Shown piece after piece: positions 50,980-59,967 of a DNA stretch of 64,000 nt; position 1 is the stretch's first letter; each line of letters begins with the position of its first letter. Below the pieces are notes generated by a model. The model saw nothing but the letters and a program-made list of their open reading frames with translations. It was not told the origin of the DNA and ran no database searches. Position numbers and translations under genes: made by a program. Origin of the DNA: Longicatena caecimuris (GTDB lineage Bacteria > Bacillota_I > Bacilli_A > Erysipelotrichales > Erysipelotrichaceae); contig NZ_SMBP01000006.1 of NCBI RefSeq assembly GCF_004341945.1, forward strand, positions 62,001-126,000, written 5' to 3'.

Positions 50980-51834
50980 TTATAGGGATTTCCCTTGTGA
51001 TTTTGATAGTTTGATGTAATGCTTAATGATTTCCTGACTGTCTTTTTCTACCTGATGCATCATTACCCAGTAATTGATGTCAGGGTCTTTTGCTAACTGT
51101 TGTTTGATACTTGCGACATTGGCATTCATGAAGTCACAGCCAACGTTGATTTTATTAATACCATATTGAACACAATTTTCTATATTCTGATCCCCTGAGC
51201 CACTGCCGCCATGCAGCACCAATGGCATGTTTGTTAATGCTTTGATTTCTTTTAGACGTTCAAAGTCAAATTCCGGCACATAGCCTTTTGGATAGTTGCC
51301 GTGTGATGAACCAAAGGAGATGGCTAAGGCATCCACTCCGGTTTCCTGGGCAAAACGCAATGCCTGTTGTGGATTGGTTTTCATATCCTCATTCGTAAAG
51401 TTATCCCCTGCACTTGCGCCCATGCAGCCGATTTCCCCTTCTACACTGGCGTCAAACTGTTTGGCGAAGTCAACAATTTCGCGCGTCATGCGAATATTGC
51501 CTTCTAGATCATAACGTGAAGCATCGACCATAACACTGCTGTAACCATCTTGCAGGGCTTTTTTTAACAGCCCGACTTCTTCACCATGATCGAAATTTAA
51601 GGCAACTTCAACACTCGCACGGTTTGCTAACAGCTTAACGATTGGCGCAATCAATGCACTGTCACAATGATTGACCATATGCTCCTGCACAATGTTCACA
51701 ATGATTGGAGCACGCAGCTCTTGTGCTGCGTTGATAACGGCACGCGCCGTTTCAATATTAAAGCAGTTGATGGCCATAACGGCATAGTTGCCTTCATTGG
51801 CACGTTGCAACATGCCTTTCATAGATACGTACAT
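50980..51834 (-). CDS. Class II ketose-bisphosphate aldolase (second paralogue)
   Basis: A 284-residue class II aldolase, complete in its zinc ligands: ALNFDHGEEVGLLKKAL, SVMVDASRYDLEGN, AISFGSSHGNYPKG and PLVLHGGSGSGDQ. It differs clearly from the downstream copy, for example in the N-terminus (MAINCFNIETARAVI) and the YWVMMHQVEKDSQEI tail. It is separated from the PTS IIC gene by a 154-base structured spacer. Confidence 0.88.
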   Translation of the reverse strand: MYVSMKGMLQRANEGNYAVMAINCFNIETARAVINAAQELRAPIIVNIVQEHMVNHCDSALIAPIVKLLANRASVEVALNFDHGEEVGLLKKALQDGYSSVMVDASRYDLEGNIRMTREIVDFAKQFDASVEGEIGCMGASAGDNFTNEDMKTNPQQALRFAQETGVDALAISFGSSHGNYPKGYVPEFDFERLKEIKALTNMPLVLHGGSGSGDQNIENCVQYGINKINVGCDFMNANVASIKQQLAKDPDINYWVMMHQVEKDSQEIIKHYIKLSKSQGKSL

Positions 51835-51856
51835 AGAACCCCTTTCTGTTGAATGT

Positions 51857-51969
51857 CACGATTGGTACTGGTTAAGCGTAGGTTTGTTTGAGAAGGCAGG
51901 AACAACCCCTTATATCGTCCCTTGCACCTTCAAGGTTTAGCCACCTTTTCTTAGATAGCACCAATCGTG
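51857..51969 (-). other. Intercistronic structured spacer between IIC and aldolase genes
   Basis: CACGATTGGT (51857-51866) and ACCAATCGTG (51960-51969) are perfect complements enclosing about 93 bases, with an inner CCTT/AAGG hairpin. Within an operon this would fold as one long stem on the mRNA, suggesting processing, stability control or an unassigned RNA element. Confidence 0.45.
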
Positions 51970-51988
51970 TTTTTTTCAACATGTTATC

Positions 51989-53077
51989 TTAGGAAATCTT
52001 GATATCAGATAAATCCATTTCCTCTTCTACTTCTTCTTCCTGTACTTCATCAGCAGCAGTTCTTGGTTTCTTAATCAATACCAGCAGAATCGCTGTTACA
52101 CAAGTACCTGCCAATAGCGCAAACAATGCACCGATTGGATTTGACATTGCCGGAATTACGAAGACACCACCAGATGGTACAGCACTTGCAACACCTAAGC
52201 TAAAGCTGATAGCACCACAGACACCACAGCCGGTTGCTGTACAGATGACCGTACGAATTAAGTCGTTCATAGCAATTGGAATAACACCTTCACTAATCAT
52301 GCACAGACCCATAGGGAAGGCAACTTTGATGTTTTCTACTTCGGTTGAAGTATAGATGTTTTTCTTCATGAATTTAGAGAATACGAAGGATAAGGTAATA
52401 CCTAGTGGAGGTACCATAGCAGCTAATACTTTAATTGCTTCTGGTTCCTGGATTCCTTCCAGTAACAGACCATCACAGATTAGGTTAGGTACTTTACTGA
52501 TAGGTCCACCGAAGTCGATACAGCCAAGTGCACCGATGATGAAGCCATACAGAACTTTTGCGCTCTTATCAAGACCAGTGATGAAGTTTGTTAAGGCTTC
52601 TGTAGCCCAAACGATTGGTGTACCGATAACGAAGTACATCAGCAATCCACCAAGAATAGCAGATAAGGTTGGAATGATCATCATAGGCATTAAAGCTTCT
52701 GCCCAGTGAGGAACTTTCAAGTTCTTGCGGATGAACAGTGCGATGTAACCAACGATGTAACCACCGACCATACCGCCTAAGAAGCCGGCTCCTAAGAAGG
52801 ATGCAATCTGTCCCATTAAGAAACCTGGGGCGATACCTGGACGATCAGCGATTGAGTATGAGATGTAACCGGCGATAAAGGATGGCAATAGGCCCATTCC
52901 CAGAACACCAAGTGAAGTTAAAGCACTTGGAATTGTCATTTTACTTAAATCTGTAACAACTTCGCCACCCATTAAATTACCAATGGCAATCAATAGACCA
53001 CTTGCTACAACCAGCGGCAGCATGTAGGAGATGGCAGTGAGGGCATGTCTTTTCAATTCTGCTCCCAATTTTTTCAT
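51989..53077 (-). CDS. PTS fructose-family EIIC permease (FrwC/FrvB-like)
   Basis: A 362-residue polytopic permease of the fructose-type IIC family: ISYMLPLVVASGLLIAIG, SIADRPGIAPGFLMGQIA, FIIGALGCIDFGGPISK and AFPMGLCMISEGVIPIAMND are characteristic. The C-terminus is acidic (VQEEEVEEEMD). No IIA or IIB domain is attached; IIB is the upstream gene and no IIA is nearby, so a shared IIA elsewhere must supply phosphate. Aldolases downstream suggest a ketose or sugar alcohol substrate. Confidence 0.9.
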   Translation of the reverse strand: MKKLGAELKRHALTAISYMLPLVVASGLLIAIGNLMGGEVVTDLSKMTIPSALTSLGVLGMGLLPSFIAGYISYSIADRPGIAPGFLMGQIASFLGAGFLGGMVGGYIVGYIALFIRKNLKVPHWAEALMPMMIIPTLSAILGGLLMYFVIGTPIVWATEALTNFITGLDKSAKVLYGFIIGALGCIDFGGPISKVPNLICDGLLLEGIQEPEAIKVLAAMVPPLGITLSFVFSKFMKKNIYTSTEVENIKVAFPMGLCMISEGVIPIAMNDLIRTVICTATGCGVCGAISFSLGVASAVPSGGVFVIPAMSNPIGALFALLAGTCVTAILLVLIKKPRTAADEVQEEEVEEEMDLSDIKIS

Positions 53078-53097
53078 TTCAATTTTCCTCTCTTTCC

Positions 53098-53409
53098 TTA
53101 TTTATTTAATTCAGCTTCGATTTTCTGAAGTAACTGTTTTGGCGCTTTTACGCAAACATTGGTTGGAACCTTAACAGTTCGTTTCCCCTCGAATCGTTCT
53201 GTTCCCGTGATGGCAATGTCAATTGCCAGGATGACAACATCGGCAGCTTTGATTTCTTCCGGTGTTAATTCATCTTCGGTTCCAATAGTCCCTTGAGTTT
53301 CTACGTGAATCGTGTGTCCCAGACTTTCAGCAGCACGAATCAGTTTTTCTTTCGCAATATACGTATGAGCAATACCGGATGTACAAGCAGCAACAGCAAC
53401 TATTTTCAT
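53098..53409 (-). CDS. PTS fructose-family EIIB
   Basis: A 103-residue soluble IIB. The phosphorylated cysteine is Cys9 in VAACTSGIAHTYIAKE; IHVETQGTIGTEDEL and VVILAIDIAITGTERFEGK are family-typical. First gene of the PTS-aldolase operon, with AAGGAGG upstream. A TATAAT box lies at 53439-53444 but no matching -35 is visible, so an activator is likely. Confidence 0.92.
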   Translation of the reverse strand: MKIVAVAACTSGIAHTYIAKEKLIRAAESLGHTIHVETQGTIGTEDELTPEEIKAADVVILAIDIAITGTERFEGKRTVKVPTNVCVKAPKQLLQKIEAELNK

Positions 53410-53438
53410 TTGTACGTCCTCCTTTCTTAACTGTCTAT

Positions 53439-53588
53439 ATTATAATCGTAAGAAAGGAAGTGGGATTATTTCTATGGGGCTTTTTAATGCGGTAATTTTT
53501 CCCTTATTTTAAAAAGGGGCGGAAATAATAATGCGGTATTTTTTGAGGTTGTGGGAAAGGGAGCAGGAAGAATAATGTGGAAGTTTTT
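53439..53588 (-). promoter_or_regulatory. PTS-aldolase promoter with three repeats spaced exactly 44 bases
   Basis: TATAAT on the minus strand at 53439-53444 lacks a -35 box. Upstream, on the + strand, TAATGCGGTA plus a T run begins at 53485, 53529 and (as TAATGTGGAAG plus T run) 53573: identical 44-base spacing, about four DNA turns. The flanking + strand is purine-rich to about 53690. These look like activator sites on one face of the helix. No gene is supported in 53410-53865. Confidence 0.5.
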
Positions 53589-53865
53589 TGGAGTAAAGAT
53601 AGGATTGATTGCGTGATGAAAGTGGTAAGGATGGATGGAGGAAAATGCGAAAAGAAAAGATGCAGGGTGTGGCTGAATCTGAAAAGGAATCTTTAACGTA
53701 TGATGAACTGCAATTTTGTAATGATACTGCATTATCCCTCAGTAATCTCAATTCATTAAGGGATATACTAATTTTTTATTTGTTTTTTTAGTATTAATAC
53801 ATTTCCCCTTCATATTATTTTATTAATCTTTGCATATAAAATTCAAAGAATGTGATCTAACATAA

Positions 53866-54495
53866 TCATTTGATTTTGTCTTCCGCAGGATCGACTCCAA
53901 AAAAATGTTCGTGATTTCTTTTGCATTCCAATGCTGGTATTTTTCTTATCACCTCACGTTTAATGCTCCCATCACTATGCATTACTTCTCGCCATTCTAC
54001 CGGTTTATTATAATATTTCATCTTTCCACCACATATAGGACATTTAGCAATATGTATTTTCTCCAAAACAATATATCCTCCAAAACCATTAATTGCATAA
54101 TTCAAAATTAAAGGCACTCTTATTTGCTTTTTGACAATTCTTCTCAGACTAAAAAACAATATAAACAGAAAAATTAGAATAGTCAAAATAATTAAATATG
54201 TTTGTGTTGGAAAATCCACAATAGCTTGAATGTTTCCTTTGAAAAGCTTCCATACATTTACCACCAATTTACCAAGTGGGAATATTCCAAGAACTGCAAT
54301 AATGAAACTTATCCAAGTTAACACTGCCAAAGTAAAAGGGCTTCTCCATTTTGGTTCTGGTGTGTATGTTGCCTTTATTGTTGATGAATCAGAATTATTA
54401 TTGTTAATTATATCTCCAGTTGCAATTTGTGTCGTTCCATAAAAATTCATAGCGTCGTTGAAATTATTTTCATTACGATTTTTGCTTTTATCCAT
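53866..54495 (-). CDS. Unrecognised AT-rich membrane protein with zinc-ribbon-like tail
   Basis: A 209-residue protein I do not recognise. It has an Asn-rich disordered start (NFYGTTQIATGDIINNNNS), two membrane segments (FTLAVLTWISFIIAVLGIF and TYLIILTILIFLFILFF), and a C-terminal domain with two cysteine pairs or Cys-His sets (KCPICGGKMKYY; LECKRNHEHFFG) that could bind zinc. Base composition and codon use look more AT-rich than the neighbours, and a gene-free stretch of about 600 bases follows upstream, so recent acquisition is plausible. The N-terminal GDIINNN pattern resembles leader segments found in some bacterial defence or conflict proteins, but this is weak. AAGGAAGTGA precedes the ATG. 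Confidence 0.6.
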   Translation of the reverse strand: MDKSKNRNENNFNDAMNFYGTTQIATGDIINNNNSDSSTIKATYTPEPKWRSPFTLAVLTWISFIIAVLGIFPLGKLVVNVWKLFKGNIQAIVDFPTQTYLIILTILIFLFILFFSLRRIVKKQIRVPLILNYAINGFGGYIVLEKIHIAKCPICGGKMKYYNKPVEWREVMHSDGSIKREVIRKIPALECKRNHEHFFGVDPAEDKIK

Positions 54496-55095
54496 TTTTT
54501 AATCACTTCCTTTATCTGTTGAATGAAACTAGATTTTTTCTTAGAATATCCTTCTCACTTTTAATAGCATTACTCCTTCTTGCTTTTTCAATATGTACCA
54601 CTTTAAAATATCTCCTTTGATACAATTGCCTGACTATTATCTGTAGGTAAAATATTGTGCCTCGCTGTTTCTGAATTTTACTGGTTGCAATATCCAAATG
54701 GACATCCGTTAATAGCCACTAAAGTGTTGTGCTGTTGTCCTTGTTAAGTGTAATACCTGTGGCGCTAAGCATTGCGATTATTCCACACTATTCGTACTGA
54801 CGCGACAATAAATACCAACACGCTTTTATCGTTTTGGTATTACGGAATAAATACACTCTTTTGTTTTTCGACACAAAGTATCACTAACTCTCTGACACCT
54901 AATCATCACCGTCTTGTTTTCGATGTTTATGATTAGTCAATTCATTAACTTAACCTATCACTGTATTCATACTGTTAATTCAACACTTCGACAAAATAGT
55001 GGTTATGTTCCTTAAAAGACTTAAGTTATCTCGCAGAAAAATATTTTCAAGTGATAAGACGCAGGAATTCCTTTATTTCAAGCCATTTCTACACT
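54496..55095. other. 600-base AT-rich region without a supported gene
   Basis: All frames are short. Inverted repeats are present: AATACCAA (54811-54818) with TTGGTATT (54834-54841), and CTAATCAT with ATGATTAG around 54899-54938. A 61-codon frame at 54512-54697 lacks a proper start. It may be the remnant of a mobile or degraded gene. Confidence 0.4.
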
Positions 55096-56427
55096 CTATT
55101 TCTCAGCCCATGACATCGATACGACACACTCCACATGATGCGTCCACGGGAACATATCCACCGGCTGCACCACCTCAACACGATACCCTTTCCCCTCCAA
55201 AATCCGCAAATCTCTTGCCAACGTTGCCGGATCACACGACACATACACCAACCGCTCCGGTGCCATCTGCACGATACTATCCAAGGTAACCTGATCACAC
55301 CCTTTTCTCGGTGGATCCACTACCACAACATCCGCTCTTCCCCCCTGCTCACTCATCTTCTTCGCATACGCCGCTGCATCACTGCACACAAATTCCACAT
55401 TATTCAAGCCATTCAAGGCCGCATTCTCTCTGGCATCACGCACCGCCTGCTCAACGATTTCAATACCGATGACCTTCCCAGCTTTCTGCGCCAAAAACAT
55501 ACTAATAGTCCCCACGCCGCAATATAAATCAATGACTGTTTCATTTCCCTTCAAATCACAAAACTCCAACGCTTTTCCATACAGCACCTTTGTCTGCACA
55601 GGATTCACCTGATAAAACGATTTCGCGGAAATATGAAACTTCAATCCATTGATTTCATCCGTAATAAACGACTCCCCATACAGTACCTCTTCCTGTTTCC
55701 CTAAAATCACATTGTCCTCACGTGTATTCAGATTCAACACAACGCTTTTAATCTCCGGTATCGTTTGTACTAACTCCTGCACCATTTCTTCCCTATGTGC
55801 AAACTTCTTCTGTCGCACGATCCATACAACCATGACTTCTCCTGTCACAAAGGCATGTTTAATTAACAAATGACGGAATACACCGGCATTTCCATACTTT
55901 TTAAACAAACTTCGCATCGTCTGTAACACCGCATTGATCTTTACACTTTGAATGCCACAGCTATCCGTATCAATGATCGTATTGGAATTAATACGATAAA
56001 ACCCTGTTACGACCTGTCCTTTTACAACACCTACCGGTATCTGCCCCTTATTGCGATAATGATCAGGTTGTGTCATACCTAAGACATCTTCCACTTGCAC
56101 ATCCAATTTCGCAATGCGCTCAATAACATCCTGCACCTTCTGTTTCTTAAATGCCAGCTGTTCTTTATAAGACATATGCTGCAGCTGACAACCGCCACAT
56201 TGTTTTGCGATTGGACAAGCTGGACTTACACGCTCTTCATTCACCTTATCCAGCTTCAATAAACGCGCAAATCCATAGCTCTTTTTTACCAACGTAACAA
56301 CAAGCTCGCCACTTTCTTTATTCATCATACCTTTGACAAACAGTGGAAAGCCATCAATTTTCACAACCCCATGCCCATCACTTGTATAGCCGCTGCATAC
56401 ACCAAATACATGTTCGTTCTTCTTCAT
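55096..56427 (-). CDS. rlmD: 23S rRNA (uracil-5-)-methyltransferase, RlmD/RumA family (copy 2)
   Basis: A 443-residue paralogue of the protein at 15863. It has the TRAM domain (GVCSGYTSDGHGVVKIDGFPLFVKG, quoted as DGHGVVKIDGFPLF), iron-sulfur cysteines (SPACPIAKQCGGCQLQHM), VIDLYCGVGTISMFLAQ, VVVDPPRKGCDQV and the nucleophile in VYVSCDPATLARD. The start at 56427 follows GGAG by 7 bases. The VSCDPATLARD loop is closer to the widespread Gram-positive RlmCD-type enzymes than copy 1. The two copies likely modify different uridines. Confidence 0.87.
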   Translation of the reverse strand: MKKNEHVFGVCSGYTSDGHGVVKIDGFPLFVKGMMNKESGELVVTLVKKSYGFARLLKLDKVNEERVSPACPIAKQCGGCQLQHMSYKEQLAFKKQKVQDVIERIAKLDVQVEDVLGMTQPDHYRNKGQIPVGVVKGQVVTGFYRINSNTIIDTDSCGIQSVKINAVLQTMRSLFKKYGNAGVFRHLLIKHAFVTGEVMVVWIVRQKKFAHREEMVQELVQTIPEIKSVVLNLNTREDNVILGKQEEVLYGESFITDEINGLKFHISAKSFYQVNPVQTKVLYGKALEFCDLKGNETVIDLYCGVGTISMFLAQKAGKVIGIEIVEQAVRDARENAALNGLNNVEFVCSDAAAYAKKMSEQGGRADVVVVDPPRKGCDQVTLDSIVQMAPERLVYVSCDPATLARDLRILEGKGYRVEVVQPVDMFPWTHHVECVVSMSWAEK

Positions 56428-56440
56428 ACCCATACTCCTT

Positions 56441-56464
56441 AAAAAAGGGCATTACGCCCTTTTC
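56441..56464 (-). terminator. Terminator between the membrane-anchored protein and the RlmD copy
   Basis: Minus strand AAAAGGGC pairs with GCCCTTTT around GTAAT, followed by T residues. Confidence 0.75.
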
Positions 56465-56466
56465 TG

Positions 56467-57072
56467 TTATTTATCCTTTTTCTGTTCTTCCAACAGTTTA
56501 TTTGCCTGTTTCTTATTACGGGCACTGCTTAAGGTATCGGTTACTGCTTTCTTCGCAGAGGCGTTTTTCACCTTTTCCTTATACACCCATCCGCTTGTGT
56601 CATCACCTTCCGGGATGAAATTGTACACATGAATATCCAGGTCATACATTCTCACATCTTTTTGATTAGTGAAATATGTCTTGACCGGTAATATTTTAAC
56701 AACCTTATCATAGGCATCATTTAAGACACTTTTCACCTTACTACTGCCTGCTTTATCATCTAAATCAATAGTAATGCGCAAGGTAGCACTCTTTAAATTG
56801 ACTTCCACATTTTCTGCACCATCAAATTTTAAAGCATCCTTTACCTTTGTTAATTGTTCTTCTGTGATTGCCGGATCAAGGGAATTGTCAAAACGACTTC
56901 CAACCGTTGGCGTGCCGGCACTCTCTTTGGCACTTAAATAAATATAACCTAAAAGCAACACCGGTATCAGAATTACCACAGCGGCAATCCAATAAAGAAT
57001 TCTGCTTTTCGTATGTTTTGCTTTTCCAGTCGTCTGTTTATCAGTCGTCTGTTTTTTGCCTTTTTTCGCCAT
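56467..57072 (-). CDS. Single-pass membrane protein of unknown function
   Basis: A 201-residue protein with a basic, Thr/Lys-rich N-terminal tail (KKGKKQTTDKQTTGKAKHTK), one membrane segment (ILYWIAAVVILIPVLLLGYIYL) and an external alpha/beta domain (NVEVNLKSATLRITIDL, YDLDIHVYNFIPEG) ending in a Lys-rich coil. The start at 57072 follows GGAG by 7 bases. It lies directly downstream of gatB, and the pairing is conserved in my memory of related genomes only loosely; function unknown. Confidence 0.7.
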   Translation of the reverse strand: MAKKGKKQTTDKQTTGKAKHTKSRILYWIAAVVILIPVLLLGYIYLSAKESAGTPTVGSRFDNSLDPAITEEQLTKVKDALKFDGAENVEVNLKSATLRITIDLDDKAGSSKVKSVLNDAYDKVVKILPVKTYFTNQKDVRMYDLDIHVYNFIPEGDDTSGWVYKEKVKNASAKKAVTDTLSSARNKKQANKLLEEQKKDK

Positions 57073-57120
57073 ATTATCACTCCTGACAATATTCATTGTA
57101 CTAAATTTCATTGGAAAAAG

Positions 57121-58548
57121 CTATCTTTTCTTTAATTCTTCCTGAATAAGTTTGTTCGTTAAAGCCGGATTTGCCTGTCCTTTGCTGGCCTTCATGACTT
57201 GACCAACTAAGAAACCAACGGCTCTGTCTTTTCCGTTTTTAAAGTCTTCAATGGATTGAGGATTGGCATCTAATACACTGGTAACCATTGCCAACAGTTC
57301 ACTGGTATCACTCATCTGCTTCATGCCTTTTTCTTCCACGACCGTCTTAGGATCCTTGCCTTTCATGATTTCTTCAAATACGACTTTTGCCTGTTTGCCA
57401 CTAATTTCTCCGGCTTCTACCATATTGATCATAGCAGCTAAATGCTTTGGCTCACATGGATTGTTGGCAAACTTGATATTGTCCTTATTCAAAGCTGCCG
57501 GTAATTCTACAATGACCCAGTTTGCTGCTTTCTTAAAGTTTTTCGTATGTTCACATACGGCATCAAAGAAATCACCTAAGTCACGATTGGCAACCAAAAC
57601 ACTTGCATCGTATTCCTTTAAACCATTTTCTTTCATATAACGTGCTTTACGTTCATCTGGTAATTCTTCCATATGTTCCTGAATATCCTTGATCCATGCA
57701 GCATCTAAACGAATTGGTGGAATATTTGGTTCAGGGAAGAATTTATAATCCACATCGCCTTCTTTTTTACGCATTAGAATCGTCGTCTTTTGCGTTTCAT
57801 CATAACGACGTGTAGCCTGTACAACTTTTTCACCCTTGCTGACAAGTGCAATTTGACGTTCTACTTCCGCATCAATGGCTTTTTGCACATTGGAAATAGA
57901 GTTTAGGTTCTTAACCTCCGTCTTTGTGCCAAAGGTATCACTGCCTGCTTCACGAATGGATACATTGACATCACAACGCATGCTGCCTTCTTCCATTTTT
58001 ACATCCGAAACACCTAAATACAACAATAATGTTCTCAGCTTTTCCACATAAGCGGCAGCTTCTGCCCCATTGCGGATATCTGGTTCACTGACAATCTCAA
58101 TCAAAGGCGTACCGGCACGGTTAAAGTCAATCAATGTACCGGCTTCTGAGTGAAACTGTTTTGCGGTATCTTCTTCCATGTGGATGCGGTTAATGCGTAT
58201 GTCTTTCTCTACGCCATCCTTGGTTTCGATATGAATGCAGCCACCTTTTCCGATAGGATGAAACTGCTGAGTAATCTGAAAGCCTTTTGGCAAATCAGAA
58301 TAATAGTAATTTTTACGGTCAAATTTTACAAGTGGATCAATTTCACATTTTAAGGCTGTAGCTGCTTTAATTGCCAGCTTTACGGCTTCCTTATTGACAC
58401 ATGGCAATGTTCCGGGATGACCTAAGTCCACTTCATTGACACAGGTATTGGCAACTTCTCCAAAAGCCACAGGTGCTGAGGAGAACATTTTTGTCTTCGT
58501 TTTTAATTCACAGTGGATTTCAATTCCAATGACTGTTTCGTATTTCAT
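57121..58548 (-). CDS. gatB: Aspartyl/glutamyl-tRNA(Asn/Gln) amidotransferase subunit B
   Basis: A 475-residue GatB. It starts MKYETVIGIEIHCELKTKTKMFS (typical EIHCELKTKTKMF), followed by the Zn/tRNA region CNVNVSIRE-like VNVSIREAGSD and the YDETQKTTILMRKKEGDVDYKFFPEPNIPP region (quoted in part); the C-terminal YqeY-like tail binds tRNA. It phosphorylates and then amidates mischarged Glu-tRNA-Gln with ammonia from GatA. It overlaps gatA by 4 bases. Normal length. Confidence 0.96.
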   Translation of the reverse strand: MKYETVIGIEIHCELKTKTKMFSSAPVAFGEVANTCVNEVDLGHPGTLPCVNKEAVKLAIKAATALKCEIDPLVKFDRKNYYYSDLPKGFQITQQFHPIGKGGCIHIETKDGVEKDIRINRIHMEEDTAKQFHSEAGTLIDFNRAGTPLIEIVSEPDIRNGAEAAAYVEKLRTLLLYLGVSDVKMEEGSMRCDVNVSIREAGSDTFGTKTEVKNLNSISNVQKAIDAEVERQIALVSKGEKVVQATRRYDETQKTTILMRKKEGDVDYKFFPEPNIPPIRLDAAWIKDIQEHMEELPDERKARYMKENGLKEYDASVLVANRDLGDFFDAVCEHTKNFKKAANWVIVELPAALNKDNIKFANNPCEPKHLAAMINMVEAGEISGKQAKVVFEEIMKGKDPKTVVEEKGMKQMSDTSELLAMVTSVLDANPQSIEDFKNGKDRAVGFLVGQVMKASKGQANPALTNKLIQEELKKR

Positions 58549-59966
58549 GCGTCCACCTCCACATCATTTCCTTTTAAGCCGGTTTCTTCTTCAATGGCTT
58601 TTCCGATATTAAATAAGGTTTGTTCAGCAAATGGTTTTGCGGTCATATTAATACCGATTGGCATACCTTCCACAAAGCCGGTTGGCATGCTCATGCTTGG
58701 ATAGCCGGAGAAATTCCCCATAACCATATAGTTTTCGGCAACCAAGACATCCTTGCTTAAGTGTTCATCCTGGCTGTCTTCACTTTTTGGCGCAATCATA
58801 CCGGATGCACTGGCAATCACGATATCATAACCAGCTAATGCTTTTTTCAGTTCTTCAACGATCAAACGGCGTACTTTTTGTGCCTTACGGAAGATTTTTT
58901 CCTGGTTTTCTTCAAATAAAGAGTAGCTGCCGATGACAAAACGTTTACGTACATAAGGACATAAACCTTTGGTACGAGAATTGATCATGACTTCTTCCAC
59001 ACTTGCCCCATCTTCACGCATACCAAAGCGAATACCATCTAAATTGGAATGGTTCGCTGTAGCTTCGGCATTGGCAATGATGTAATAGACCGGCAGCATC
59101 GCACGCATCAGCTTATCATCAAAGCGTACATGCTCAACGATGGCTCCTCTCGCCTGTAATTTTTTCATCAGCGCATCAAAATTTTCTTTGATTTCAGCAT
59201 TGGTAATGGCTTCTTGTACATTATCCAATATCGCAATCTTCTTGCCTTTGATATCACTGTTGATATCGCTTGCATAGTTTGGTACCGGTTCATAAGAGCT
59301 GGTCATATCACGATCATCTCTTCCTGCTAATACTTCCAATGCCACAGCAGCATCTTCAATGGCTGTGGTAAAATATCCCACATGATCCAAACTGCTCGCA
59401 TAAGGAATGATACCGTAACGAGAAATTCTGCCATAGGTTGGTTTCATACCGATAATGCCATTATAAGCAGCTGGTTTACGTACACTGTCCCCGGTATCGG
59501 TACCGATGGCAAAAGGTACTACTCCACTAGCAACCAATACTGCACTACCTCCGGAACTGCCTCCGGAAATACGCATTGTATCCCAAGGATTATTCACCTT
59601 GCCGGTATAGGCATTCTTATTCGTTCCCCCCATACCTAGCTCATCCATAGAAGATTTGGCGATGACAATCGCACCGGCTTCTTTCAGTTTTTCACTGATA
59701 TGTGCATCATATACAGGAATATAGTTATCCAGTATACGAGAGCTGGCAGTTGTTCTAACACCCTTCATATTCACATTGTCTTTTAATACGATTGGCATGC
59801 CATACAAAGGAGCATGTGGATCTTTGTTCGCTAAATCAGCTAACTGGCTATCCACATCGACAAAGCTTACAACAGCATTGAGCTCTTCTTGTTTTTCTTT
59901 TGCTCTTTCAACAGCGCTTTTTACACGTGTTTCGACATCTTCGATTCTCGCTCTTTCAAAATCCAT
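58545..59966 (-). CDS. gatA: Aspartyl/glutamyl-tRNA(Asn/Gln) amidotransferase subunit A
   Basis: A 473-residue amidase. The Ser-cis-Ser-Lys triad is in VLKDNVNMKG (Lys), RISGGSSGGSAVLVA and TDTGDSVRKPAAYNG. The last motif has Asp where most GatA proteins have Gly (TGGS). The N-terminus (MDFERARIEDVETR) is short and lacks the usual first helix motif, consistent with a clade variant. Start follows the gatC stop closely, with a weak GGTGGTGA ribosome site. Confidence 0.94.
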   Translation of the reverse strand: MDFERARIEDVETRVKSAVERAKEKQEELNAVVSFVDVDSQLADLANKDPHAPLYGMPIVLKDNVNMKGVRTTASSRILDNYIPVYDAHISEKLKEAGAIVIAKSSMDELGMGGTNKNAYTGKVNNPWDTMRISGGSSGGSAVLVASGVVPFAIGTDTGDSVRKPAAYNGIIGMKPTYGRISRYGIIPYASSLDHVGYFTTAIEDAAVALEVLAGRDDRDMTSSYEPVPNYASDINSDIKGKKIAILDNVQEAITNAEIKENFDALMKKLQARGAIVEHVRFDDKLMRAMLPVYYIIANAEATANHSNLDGIRFGMREDGASVEEVMINSRTKGLCPYVRKRFVIGSYSLFEENQEKIFRKAQKVRRLIVEELKKALAGYDIVIASASGMIAPKSEDSQDEHLSKDVLVAENYMVMGNFSGYPSMSMPTGFVEGMPIGINMTAKPFAEQTLFNIGKAIEEETGLKGNDVEVDA

Positions 59967-59967
59967 C

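Noticed and set aside
53484-53791. Three overlapping frames of 60-82 codons on both strands
   Set aside because: They arise from the purine-rich repeat region upstream of the PTS operon and show no start context.
54512-54697. 61-codon frame on the minus strand
   Set aside because: It begins at a TTG after an in-frame stop, with no ribosome binding site or similarity I recognise.
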